A stretch of DNA of 34,472 nucleotides from Sphingobacterium thalpophilum (GTDB lineage Bacteria > Bacteroidota > Bacteroidia > B-17B0 > Aurantibacillaceae), in the NCBI GenBank assembly GCA_943325195.2, contig CALPON020000016.1, positions 1 through 34,472 on the forward strand, in the 5' to 3' direction. Positions 7,545-15,129 of this stretch are shown piece by piece. Made by a program: the position numbers and the translations under genes. How positions within the stretch are numbered: the first letter of the stretch is position 1; each line of letters opens with the position of its first letter. The notes beneath the pieces were generated by a model. The model saw only the letters and a list, made by a program, of their open reading frames with translations, had not been told where the DNA came from and made no database searches.

Positions 7545-8522
7545 GTGTCTGTAATTAAAATACTAATCATCCGATTTAGTTCCATTGGCGACATTCTTCT
7601 GGTGACGCCTCTGCTGCGTTGTCTGAAAGAACAAGTGCCAGGGGCGGAATTACATCTGATTACAAAAGAACAGTTTCTTCCTCTTTTGGAACACCATCCG
7701 CAGCTTCATAAAATCCACGTCTTTAAAAAGGAGCCGGATACTTGTTATGATGTTCTGAAAGCGGAACACTTTAATTACGTTTTGGATTTGCATCATAATC
7801 TTCGCAGTCTTAAAGTTAAGAGAGCTTTGGCTGTTCCTTCTTTTTCTTTTAATAAACTTAATCTTCAAAAGTTTGCGGCTGTCTATCTGAAAATGCGGGA
7901 GGTGCTGCCACCACTTCACATCGTAGAGCGGTATTTTAAAACCGCCGAATTTTTGAAGGTCAAAGAGGATGGAAAAGGCCTTGAAATTTTTATTGATCCT
8001 GCCGATGAAACAAGTTACGAGTCGCTCTCTGGCAAACCGGCTCGAGCTTTCTTAGCACTGGTTATTGGGGGATCGTATTATACCAAGAAAATTCCAATTG
8101 AAAAGTTACGTGAAATTATTTCACGGGCTGTTCTGCCGGTTGTCCTAATGGGTGGCTCTGAAGATCAGTCTATAGGGGAGCAACTGGCGGTAGAATTTCC
8201 CGAGGTGCTGCAAACCTGCGGCCATCTTCGTCTCATGCAGAGCGCTTCTTTGATCTCGAAAGCGGAGTGGGTGGTAACGGGTGATACTGGACTGATGCAC
8301 ATGGCCTCTGCCTTCAATAAAAAAATCGTTTCCATCTGGGGCAATACCATTCCTGAATTCGGGATGGGACCTTATCTTCCGAATGCCGCCAATCAAATCC
8401 GGCAAATTGACCACCTGCCTTGTCGGCCTTGCTCCAAACTCGGACATTCTAGTTGTCCCGCAGGCCACTTTCGTTGCATGCAGGATCAGGACTTTCAATT
8501 CATTTCTGAACTCAGCTCCTAA
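7545..8522 (+). CDS. Glycosyltransferase family 9 (heptosyltransferase-like)
   Basis: A 325-residue cytoplasmic protein of the ADP-heptose:LPS heptosyltransferase family (GT9, GT-B fold). The N-terminus 'IKILIIRFSSIGDILLVTPLLRCLKEQVPGAELHLITKEQF' is the family signature, and the C-terminal half carries 'VVTGDTGLMHMASAFNKKIVSIWGNT', the nucleotide-sugar binding segment ('tgDSGpmHlAaAl...'). A Cys-rich tail ('CRPCSKLGHSSCPAGHFRCM') is seen in many family members. The role is probably transfer of a heptose or related sugar to lipid A-core or another surface glycan at the inner membrane. It starts at GTG 7545, eleven bases after the EamA stop. It converges with the subtilase gene, with only 13 bases between the stops. 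Confidence 0.87.
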   Translation: MSVIKILIIRFSSIGDILLVTPLLRCLKEQVPGAELHLITKEQFLPLLEHHPQLHKIHVFKKEPDTCYDVLKAEHFNYVLDLHHNLRSLKVKRALAVPSFSFNKLNLQKFAAVYLKMREVLPPLHIVERYFKTAEFLKVKEDGKGLEIFIDPADETSYESLSGKPARAFLALVIGGSYYTKKIPIEKLREIISRAVLPVVLMGGSEDQSIGEQLAVEFPEVLQTCGHLRLMQSASLISKAEWVVTGDTGLMHMASAFNKKIVSIWGNTIPEFGMGPYLPNAANQIRQIDHLPCRPCSKLGHSSCPAGHFRCMQDQDFQFISELSS

Positions 8523-8535
8523 ATTTTTCTAGGCT

Positions 8536-11500
8536 TTAGTCGACTATAATTTTGCGGAATACCTCACCCGTTTCTCCACTGAGTTTCAGCACATAGATAC
8601 CTGTTGCGAAGGCATCCACTGGTACCTGTGTCAAACCTGGTAAACAATTACCTTTCTGAATCAATTGTCCGGTTAAGCTGAATAACTGATAGGTCAAGGG
8701 CTTTGTTGTTTCGATAAAAAATGTTTGCTGAACAGGATTCGGATAAATCCTGCTGAGTCCCGCTAGTTCAAGCGCATCTGTTCCCGTCGTGTTTAAAAGA
8801 CAAACCACCGTGCTGGTTTCACAAGCCTTGCCATCGCGAACCTGAACCGTATAACAGCCATTTTGTAAATTCATTGCCACACTTCCCGTGCTAACGGCCG
8901 GACTCCAACTGTAGCTATAGACCGGCGTGCCGCCATTTACCTGGACGGTAATACTTCCGTTGTTGCAATTACCACATGTTGGCGATGTCACCGACAGGGA
9001 GTTACTTAAAGCAGCGGGCTCGCTGATACTGAAACTACTTTTACTGCGACATCCTTTTAGATCGCTCACTTGCAAGGTATACAGTCCAGCACATAAATTG
9101 CTGCAAAGCGACTGGCTGCAACCGGCACTCAGACTGTAAGAATAAGGCCAGGTGCCGGAACTGACATTCGCAGTATAACTACCGTTGCAGAGGGACTGAC
9201 AGGTTGCAGCGCTAGTATTCAAACTTACCTGAGGAACTGCCGCTACAATTACAGGTATCGTCGCTGTCTTCGTGCAGCCATTGCTGAAGCCCGTCACAGT
9301 CAAATTAGCAGTATTGGTAAGACTTAGAGTGTAAACAGGTCCGATAAAGCCACCCGACCAGCTGTAAGAGTTGGCGCCACTCACCGACAAAGAGAGGTTT
9401 TGGCCTGCACAAACGGAGGCATTTGCAGGACTGACCGAGAGCGAAATGGCAGGCCAGACATAAATAGCAACACTCTGCGAACGAACGCAGCCGCTATTGG
9501 CGCCAAGAGCCGTGAAGGTAGTATTACTAGCCATTGTCACGGTGTTTTGCTGACCCAAGATGCCACCCGGTAGCCACGTATAGGTGTTGGCACCAAAGAC
9601 GACGAGACTGACTGTTGTGCCTGCACATACCGTTGAATTGGCAGTGCTGGTAATGCTAAGTGAAGGGGGCGCAATAGGTGTGATGTTCAGCGTTGAAGTG
9701 CTCTGACAACTGCCATTTGAGCCCGTGACACCTAATACGATGGCGGAATTTACCACCATCACAAAACTGGCGCTGTTTGCACCCGTAGTCCAAGTATAAT
9801 TTAGCGCTCCACTAGCAGTTAAAAGAACGGTTCCGCCTATGCAGACGCTTGGGGAAGAAATATTGGTCGTCAATACTGGCACGGCATTGACAGTAACGGA
9901 GACCGTTCGGGTGTTACTGCAAAGTCCATTGTAACCCGTCAGTGTATAGGTGGTGGATGTAGAGGGACTGACCGAAATGACCGAATTTGTACTGCCAGTG
10001 CTCCAGCTATAAGTACTCGCGCCGTTGGCCGACAAAGCGACAGATGCGTTTGGACAAATGGAGGCATTGGCCGCCGTGATAGTGGGTGAGATATTGACCG
10101 AAATACTGGCAGTTGCAGTTCCACTGCAGACGCCATTCACACCGCTTACTGTGTAGACAGTGCTGACAGAAGGCGTCACATTATAGAGAGCGCCAATGGC
10201 TACGGACCCTGCACTTGTGCTCCAGGTATAATTAGAGGCACCGCTTGCCAGCAAGCCTACTGCAGTCCCTGAGCAAATGGTGAATGAGCCTGCTGCCACT
10301 GAGGGATAAGAAGAGACAGAGACCGTGCGTGTCAGGCTTACTGAATTGGATCCATTGGCTGCCTGAATTAGAACGGTATAAATACCAGGCGCGGAATAGG
10401 TAACGGTGGCATTGCTGTTTGTTGAACTTGCAGAGGCAGCGCCACTAAAATTCCAAGAGTAAGAAGTGGCGCCCTGGCTGACGTTACTGAAGGATACCGC
10501 GCTGTTCACACACACAGAAGCAGGATGCGTGACCTGCAGAGAGGGGCTTGGAAAGGCGAGATTAATATTATCGAGGTAAATGGGCTGGCCCCAATGACCA
10601 CGGTTCACAAAAGCAAACATGACATTGGTCTGTCCCGCCGTCAATGCCGTAATATCTATACTGTCCCGCCGCCACTGTGTATTGGTGGGTACAAATAAGG
10701 TGGTCAGATCCGAAGCGGTTGAAAGTTGTGTGCCGCCCTTCAAATAAATGCTGCTCCAGCTACTGCCGCAATTAGTGGAGAGTCGGACTTCCAGACTGTC
10801 GCTATACGTGGCATCATAACGCGCATAGGCCACATCAAAACGTAAACGAGCGGAACTCACGTTGCTGAAGGAAAATTTGGGACTCCGCATCTCATCGCGC
10901 TCGTTGGCTGCATTTAAATTAAAATTGTCAAAAATGGCACAGGCCGTGCTGGTTCCAAAACCTCCGAGGCTGGTCCTGCGTGCCCAGAAAATCTGGTCAT
11001 TGTCAATGTTTTTATCAGACCAGTTGGCAGGAAGAAATGCTGCATTTTCAAATCCTTCTACAAATGGCAGCGAAAGTGGGCCCGCCACCGTGATATATGC
11101 CGTCTTTGTCACGACAGCACTGGCGCCAAAAGCATTACTGCAGGTCATAGCCACACTGTAGGTACCAGGACTCGCCCAGCTGACAGAGGGATTACTGGAG
11201 GTAGATGTGGAAGGACTGCCCGATTGAAAAGTCCAGCTCCAAGCTGTTGGCATGTAAAGTGAGCTGTCATTAAATTGCACGGCGGTGAGCGGACAAGTCA
11301 TCCTTGGAAAGGCAGTGAAATTGGCAGCGGGCGGCAGAGCAGAAAAGGTACTCGCACAAAGCATGGCGGCATAGGCATCGATCCGTCCCGCTCCCAACTG
11401 ATTACTGGTCACATACGAAGCATTGCCCGCAAGACTGTAGATGTTGGCTGCGGTTGTGCTGATACAATTAAGCACATTGGCTCGGGTCATAAGGGGACTC

Positions 11501-12672
11501 TTACTCAACATCAGTCCCGCCAGTCCCGCCACCAGTGGCGTCGCCATGCTAGTGCCTGAACTTTGGATGTAAGCCGGTGTGGCACCAGTGTATGGCACGG
11601 TGCTATTGATGTTATCTCCTGGAGCTGAAATGTCGACCCAGGAGCCAAAATTCGAATAAGAGGACTTCACATCCGCGGTATTGACAGCAGAGACACAATA
11701 CACATTGGCATAAGCTCCTGGATAATTTTGGGCGGAAGTATTGGCATTACCTGCCGATGCAAAAACAAGACACCCTTTATTCCAGGCGTAATTTACAATG
11801 GCCTGCTCCGTGGAAGAGGCACCACTGCCACCCCAACTGCAACTGATGATGCGGGCTCTGGCCTTGGCAGCATAAATAATTCCTTCGTAACCATTGGCAA
11901 CAATAGTTGTGCTGCCATTATCGGTCTGACATTTTACAGGAATCATTTTTAAATTCCAGCCAATAGAAGCAATGCCGATACCATTATTCGTGCGCCCCGC
12001 TGCAATACCTGCACAGTGCGTCCCATGGCTCATGCCTGTTTGTGTCGGAACTGGATTGTTATCCCAGTCCGTCGCATCCCAGCCATTGACATCATCCACA
12101 TACCCGTTATTATCGTCATCTACATTATTACCTGCAATCTCTGCCGTGTTGGTATATGTATTTTGAATCAGATCAGCATGGGTCCACATCACCGCATTGT
12201 CAATAATTGCAATCGTTATAGTGGAATTGCCATTAAAAACATTCCAAGCGTTGGCTGCATTTACTTGTGCGAGGTGGATGGGAATGCCTTCGTTTGGAAC
12301 TGCATCCGTTTTCATCAAAGGAACTTTTTCACAGAAACGCACTTCTGTTGTTTTTATTAATTCTTCTTCCAGCGCAGTAACTTGCCAAATGGCATTGAAT
12401 TCTAATTTCAGTACATAGGGTAACAGGGCATCGTCTGAGGCTTCTGCAAAGGGTCGCGTAATCCGTGTGATCTGGTAGGTAGAAATTAGCCGTGATAAAA
12501 AAGGAAAGTCGGCCGCACGCAGTTTGCGTGGATTTATACCCATGCAGTTTTTTATAGCAGCGGGATTAACTTGAACATATAGCTGACCATCCCTAAAAGC
12601 AGAGAAAACGCTCTGAGCAGACACTTGGCCGAGCGAACTAATAAACAGAAACAGAAATATAATTTTTCTCAT
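8536..12672 (-). CDS. S8 subtilisin-family peptidase with PKD, Ig-like, SprB-like repeats and T9SS sorting domain
   Basis: A 1378-residue secreted protease. Start M at 12672 gives the signal peptide MRKIIFLFLFISSLGQVSAQ; the track's longer start adds 19 residues. The catalytic triad is visible: Asp158 (IAIIDNAV), His216 (SHGTHCAG) and Ser375 (GTSMATPLVAG), with oxyanion Asn309 (ASAGNAN). Then come a PKD domain (about 447-524, 'AWSWTF...PGTYSVAMTC'), a MAM/cleaved-adhesin-like jelly roll (about 525-705), a second PKD (about 705-785), five Ig-like repeats of about 70-75 residues (about 785-1142, each with a 'vCxGxxvxLxAsGAxxYxWs' core), two SprB-like repeats (about 1143-1290) and a type-A T9SS sorting domain ('RIYPNPVQQTFFIET...GIYVLKLSG...FRKIIVD'). 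Likely a surface or released protease. A good promoter lies upstream at 12687-12720. Confidence 0.92.
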   Translation of the reverse strand: MRKIIFLFLFISSLGQVSAQSVFSAFRDGQLYVQVNPAAIKNCMGINPRKLRAADFPFLSRLISTYQITRITRPFAEASDDALLPYVLKLEFNAIWQVTALEEELIKTTEVRFCEKVPLMKTDAVPNEGIPIHLAQVNAANAWNVFNGNSTITIAIIDNAVMWTHADLIQNTYTNTAEIAGNNVDDDNNGYVDDVNGWDATDWDNNPVPTQTGMSHGTHCAGIAAGRTNNGIGIASIGWNLKMIPVKCQTDNGSTTIVANGYEGIIYAAKARARIISCSWGGSGASSTEQAIVNYAWNKGCLVFASAGNANTSAQNYPGAYANVYCVSAVNTADVKSSYSNFGSWVDISAPGDNINSTVPYTGATPAYIQSSGTSMATPLVAGLAGLMLSKSPLMTRANVLNCISTTAANIYSLAGNASYVTSNQLGAGRIDAYAAMLCASTFSALPPAANFTAFPRMTCPLTAVQFNDSSLYMPTAWSWTFQSGSPSTSTSSNPSVSWASPGTYSVAMTCSNAFGASAVVTKTAYITVAGPLSLPFVEGFENAAFLPANWSDKNIDNDQIFWARRTSLGGFGTSTACAIFDNFNLNAANERDEMRSPKFSFSNVSSARLRFDVAYARYDATYSDSLEVRLSTNCGSSWSSIYLKGGTQLSTASDLTTLFVPTNTQWRRDSIDITALTAGQTNVMFAFVNRGHWGQPIYLDNINLAFPSPSLQVTHPASVCVNSAVSFSNVSQGATSYSWNFSGAASASSTNSNATVTYSAPGIYTVLIQAANGSNSVSLTRTVSVSSYPSVAAGSFTICSGTAVGLLASGASNYTWSTSAGSVAIGALYNVTPSVSTVYTVSGVNGVCSGTATASISVNISPTITAANASICPNASVALSANGASTYSWSTGSTNSVISVSPSTSTTYTLTGYNGLCSNTRTVSVTVNAVPVLTTNISSPSVCIGGTVLLTASGALNYTWTTGANSASFVMVVNSAIVLGVTGSNGSCQSTSTLNITPIAPPSLSITSTANSTVCAGTTVSLVVFGANTYTWLPGGILGQQNTVTMASNTTFTALGANSGCVRSQSVAIYVWPAISLSVSPANASVCAGQNLSLSVSGANSYSWSGGFIGPVYTLSLTNTANLTVTGFSNGCTKTATIPVIVAAVPQVSLNTSAATCQSLCNGSYTANVSSGTWPYSYSLSAGCSQSLCSNLCAGLYTLQVSDLKGCRSKSSFSISEPAALSNSLSVTSPTCGNCNNGSITVQVNGGTPVYSYSWSPAVSTGSVAMNLQNGCYTVQVRDGKACETSTVVCLLNTTGTDALELAGLSRIYPNPVQQTFFIETTKPLTYQLFSLTGQLIQKGNCLPGLTQVPVDAFATGIYVLKLSGETGEVFRKIIVD

Positions 12673-12979
12673 GTGAGTCGGAACCATAAAGATAGTATAA
12701 ATGCGCATTTTTACGACAAACGGCTGCAATTTAAAACGGGTCTTAAAAAACTTAAGAAAAGTACTTTTAGAGCAGCAGCAAGGATGGCAGCGCGCTATCC
12801 AAAAAACATCCGAAAATTTTTGTGTATGACCATTTTTTTTTACCTTGGAAGTAGAGGGGCGAAGGATGTGTCTTTAAATAGACCTCTTAGTCCACCAGTC
12901 AGATAAAAAGACGTCGAAAGGACCTTCGTGCTGCTTTTTTATTGATTATATTTAGAGGCTGCAAAGCTTGTTTTAATGT
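12673..12979. other. 307-bp divergent intergenic region
   Basis: Separates the divergent subtilase and Ppx/GppA genes. Near the subtilase it holds a credible minus-strand promoter (annotated separately). On the plus side, TATATTTA at 12947-12954, 25 bases before the Ppx start, matches the -7 consensus except for the last base. The 93-residue plus ORF 12625-12906 starts inside the subtilase gene antisense and has no recognisable features, so it is treated as chance. Confidence 0.45.
12687..12720 (-). promoter_or_regulatory. Promoter of the subtilase gene
   Basis: Read on the minus strand, TTTG (complement of 12717-12720) is followed after 22 bases by TATCTTTA (complement of 12687-12694). These match the Bacteroidota -33 (TTTG) and -7 (TAnnTTTG, last base differs) elements, and the ATG follows 14 bases later. 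Confidence 0.5.
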
Positions 12980-13924
12980 ATGATAGTAGCGGTTATTGAT
13001 TGCGGGACAAATACCTTTAATCTTCTCATAACACGTGTGATTGACAAACAAACATGCGAAAAACTCCACAATGACAGAATTGCTGTCCGTCTGGGCGAAG
13101 GAAGTATCAATGCAGGGTATATTTCTGATGTGCCTTATCAGCGGGGACTGTCGGCGATGAAAAAATTTCAGGCGAAATTAGTTGAATACGGTGTGGAAAA
13201 AACACTAGCCTTCGCTACTTCTGCCATTCGGGATGCTGCCAATGGTCTAGAGTTTGTGAAGGAAATTGAAACCACAACGGGCCTTGCAATCAAAATTATT
13301 GATGGTAGTCGCGAAGCGGAATTGATCTATATCGGTAACCGTGGCGCACTGGATTTATCCGATACCGTTTCACTCATTATGGATATTGGGGGTGGTAGCA
13401 ATGAATTTATTCTTTGTAACCGTTTCCGTGTTTTCTGGAAAAGAAGTTTTCGCGTGGGTGCTGCCAGACTGCTCGAAATGTTTCCTCACCAAAGTCCTAT
13501 TACCGAAGAAGAAAAGAATAAAATCCGTACCCATTTGGACCAGCAATTGCAGCCACTCTTCACTGCCGCTGCAGACCACCCGCCTTTGGAATTAATCGGC
13601 TCATCAGGGGCTTTTGATTCCATTGTCGAAATGATTTGCGGGGAATTAAATGGAGAACCTTTTTCTTTTGAAAAAACAGCTTATCACATTCAAATGGATC
13701 AGTTCCGTCAGATTACTGAAAAAGTTTTCGGTTCAAGCCTTGAACAACGCGGGGAGATAAAAGGGCTCATACCTATTCGTGTAGACATGATGGTCATTTC
13801 CTGTCTAATGATCGAACATATTCTTAGTCGTCTAAATATCAACCAGATGAGGGTCTCCTCTTATAGTTTAAAAGAAGGTGCACTTCTCGATTTTATACAA
13901 AACGAATTTAAATACTATGGCTAA
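12980..13924 (+). CDS. Ppx/GppA family exopolyphosphatase/phosphatase
   Basis: A 314-residue cytoplasmic member of the Ppx/GppA group in the ASKHA (sugar kinase/actin) superfamily. The phosphate-1 loop is seen in 'IVAVIDCGTNTFNLLI' and the phosphate-2 loop in 'VSLIMDIGGGSNEFILCN'; 'TLAFATSAIRDAANG' and 'IIDGSREAELIYIG' are further family signatures. These enzymes release phosphate from polyphosphate or convert pppGpp to ppGpp; sequence alone does not separate the two. The length fits the short form without the C-terminal HD-like domain of E. coli Ppx. ATG 12980 is used; an ATG four bases upstream is out of frame. The last codons overlap the response-regulator start by eight bases (ATGGCTAA), so the two proteins are probably produced together. 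Confidence 0.88.
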   Translation: MIVAVIDCGTNTFNLLITRVIDKQTCEKLHNDRIAVRLGEGSINAGYISDVPYQRGLSAMKKFQAKLVEYGVEKTLAFATSAIRDAANGLEFVKEIETTTGLAIKIIDGSREAELIYIGNRGALDLSDTVSLIMDIGGGSNEFILCNRFRVFWKRSFRVGAARLLEMFPHQSPITEEEKNKIRTHLDQQLQPLFTAAADHPPLELIGSSGAFDSIVEMICGELNGEPFSFEKTAYHIQMDQFRQITEKVFGSSLEQRGEIKGLIPIRVDMMVISCLMIEHILSRLNINQMRVSSYSLKEGALLDFIQNEFKYYG

Positions 13925-15068
13925 AATTTTAATCATTGACGATGAAAAGGCGATCCGCCGCTCCATCCGTGAGATTCTGGAATTTGAAAAACACCAGGTC
14001 GAGGAGGCGGAAGATGGACAGATGGGACTGAATATGGCTCTTAAAAATGCCTATGATGTGGTGTTGAGTGATATCAAAATGCCGAAACTGGACGGGACGG
14101 AGTTGCTTCAAAAAGTAATGGAGGCAGGACTGGACACCTCGGTGATCATGATGAGCGGACATGGCACGATTGAAACTGCGGTGGAAGCAGTGAAAACGGG
14201 CGCTTACGATTACCTGTCCAAGCCTATTGATCTGAATCGCCTACTGGTTGCTATCCGCAATGCCGTGGAAAAAAACACATTGGTAACCGAGACAAAAATA
14301 CTAAAGAAAAAATCTGGAAAACTCACGGCCATGATTGGCGAGTCAGCCGGCATTCAGCACATTCGCGACCTCATCGAAAAAGTAGCGCCAACGGAAGCAA
14401 AAGTCCTTATCACAGGCAGTAATGGTAGTGGAAAAGAGCTAGTAGCGCGACTGCTGCATGAAAAAAGCAACCGCTCTTTCGGACCCCTGATTGAGGTAAA
14501 TTGCGCCGCTATTCCTTCTGAGCTCATTGAAAGTGAATTGTTTGGTCATGAAAAAGGCTCCTTCACCAGCGCCGTGGCTACCCGCAAGGGCAAGTTTGAA
14601 TTGGCAGAAGGTGGTACACTCTTTCTGGATGAAATAGGCGACATGAGTCTCAGTGCCCAAGCCAAGGTATTACGAGCGCTACAGGAAAATAAAATAACGC
14701 GGGTAGGCGGCGATAAAGAAATTAAAGTCAATGTCCGAGTAGTCGCAGCAACGAACAAGGATCTGCAAAAAGAAATACAGAAAGAAAACTTTAGAGAAGA
14801 TCTTTTTCATCGACTCAGCGTTATCCCTCTGCATGTTCCTTCATTGGATGATCGCAAAGAGGACATTCCGCTGCTGGCAGAGTATTTTCTAGATAACATC
14901 TGCACGGAAATGGGAATGGGACGAAAAAAAATAAAAGTGGAAGCCATTCAGTTACTGCAGAATAAAAGCTGGACGGGTAATATCAGGCAGTTTCGCAATG
15001 TCATTGAACGACTTATTATTCTGGGCGGGAAAGAAATTTCTGCCGAAGACGTGACGCAATTCGGTTAA
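13917..15068 (+). CDS. NtrC-type sigma-54-interacting response regulator lacking a DNA-binding domain
   Basis: A 383-residue regulator. The receiver domain (1-120) has acidic residues D8/D9, phospho-acceptor Asp52 (LSDIKMP) and Lys102 (LSKPID). The AAA+ sigma-54 activation domain (about 138-370) has Walker A GSNGSGKE (167-174), Walker B TLFLDE (234-239) and the sigma-54 contact loop, here GSFTSA (214-219) instead of GAFTGA. It ends at 'WTGNIRQFRNVIERLIILGGKEISAEDVTQFG', the end of the AAA+ lid, with no Fis-type helix-turn-helix. It may therefore act on sigma-54 holoenzyme without specific DNA binding, as described for FlgR and CtcC. Start ATG 13917 is set by the receiver; the track's start adds 13 residues inside the upstream gene. 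No histidine kinase is adjacent. A strong terminator follows. Confidence 0.9.
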   Translation: MAKILIIDDEKAIRRSIREILEFEKHQVEEAEDGQMGLNMALKNAYDVVLSDIKMPKLDGTELLQKVMEAGLDTSVIMMSGHGTIETAVEAVKTGAYDYLSKPIDLNRLLVAIRNAVEKNTLVTETKILKKKSGKLTAMIGESAGIQHIRDLIEKVAPTEAKVLITGSNGSGKELVARLLHEKSNRSFGPLIEVNCAAIPSELIESELFGHEKGSFTSAVATRKGKFELAEGGTLFLDEIGDMSLSAQAKVLRALQENKITRVGGDKEIKVNVRVVAATNKDLQKEIQKENFREDLFHRLSVIPLHVPSLDDRKEDIPLLAEYFLDNICTEMGMGRKKIKVEAIQLLQNKSWTGNIRQFRNVIERLIILGGKEISAEDVTQFG

Positions 15069-15077
15069 CACCAGCAA

Positions 15078-15110
15078 AAAAAATCCCGTTCAATACGAAC
15101 GGGATTTTTT
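15078..15110. terminator. Bidirectional rho-independent terminator
   Basis: A perfect 14-bp stem AAAAAATCCCGTTC / GAACGGGATTTTTT with a five-base loop. It has a T-tract on the plus strand and an A-tract giving a T-tract on the minus strand, so it can end both the response-regulator transcript and the converging TPR/PD40 transcript. Confidence 0.92.
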
Positions 15111-15129
15111 AATAAGGCGCATCTCCTTC

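Noticed and set aside
9240-10320. Repetitive DNA that might be a CRISPR or satellite array
   Set aside because: The repeats are protein-level Ig-like units of 210-225 bases in the subtilase gene with diverged DNA, not short identical repeats with spacers.
12625-12906. A 93-residue plus-strand ORF between the subtilase and Ppx/GppA genes
   Set aside because: It starts antisense within the subtilase signal peptide and is rich in Lys/Arg as expected for random A-rich sequence.
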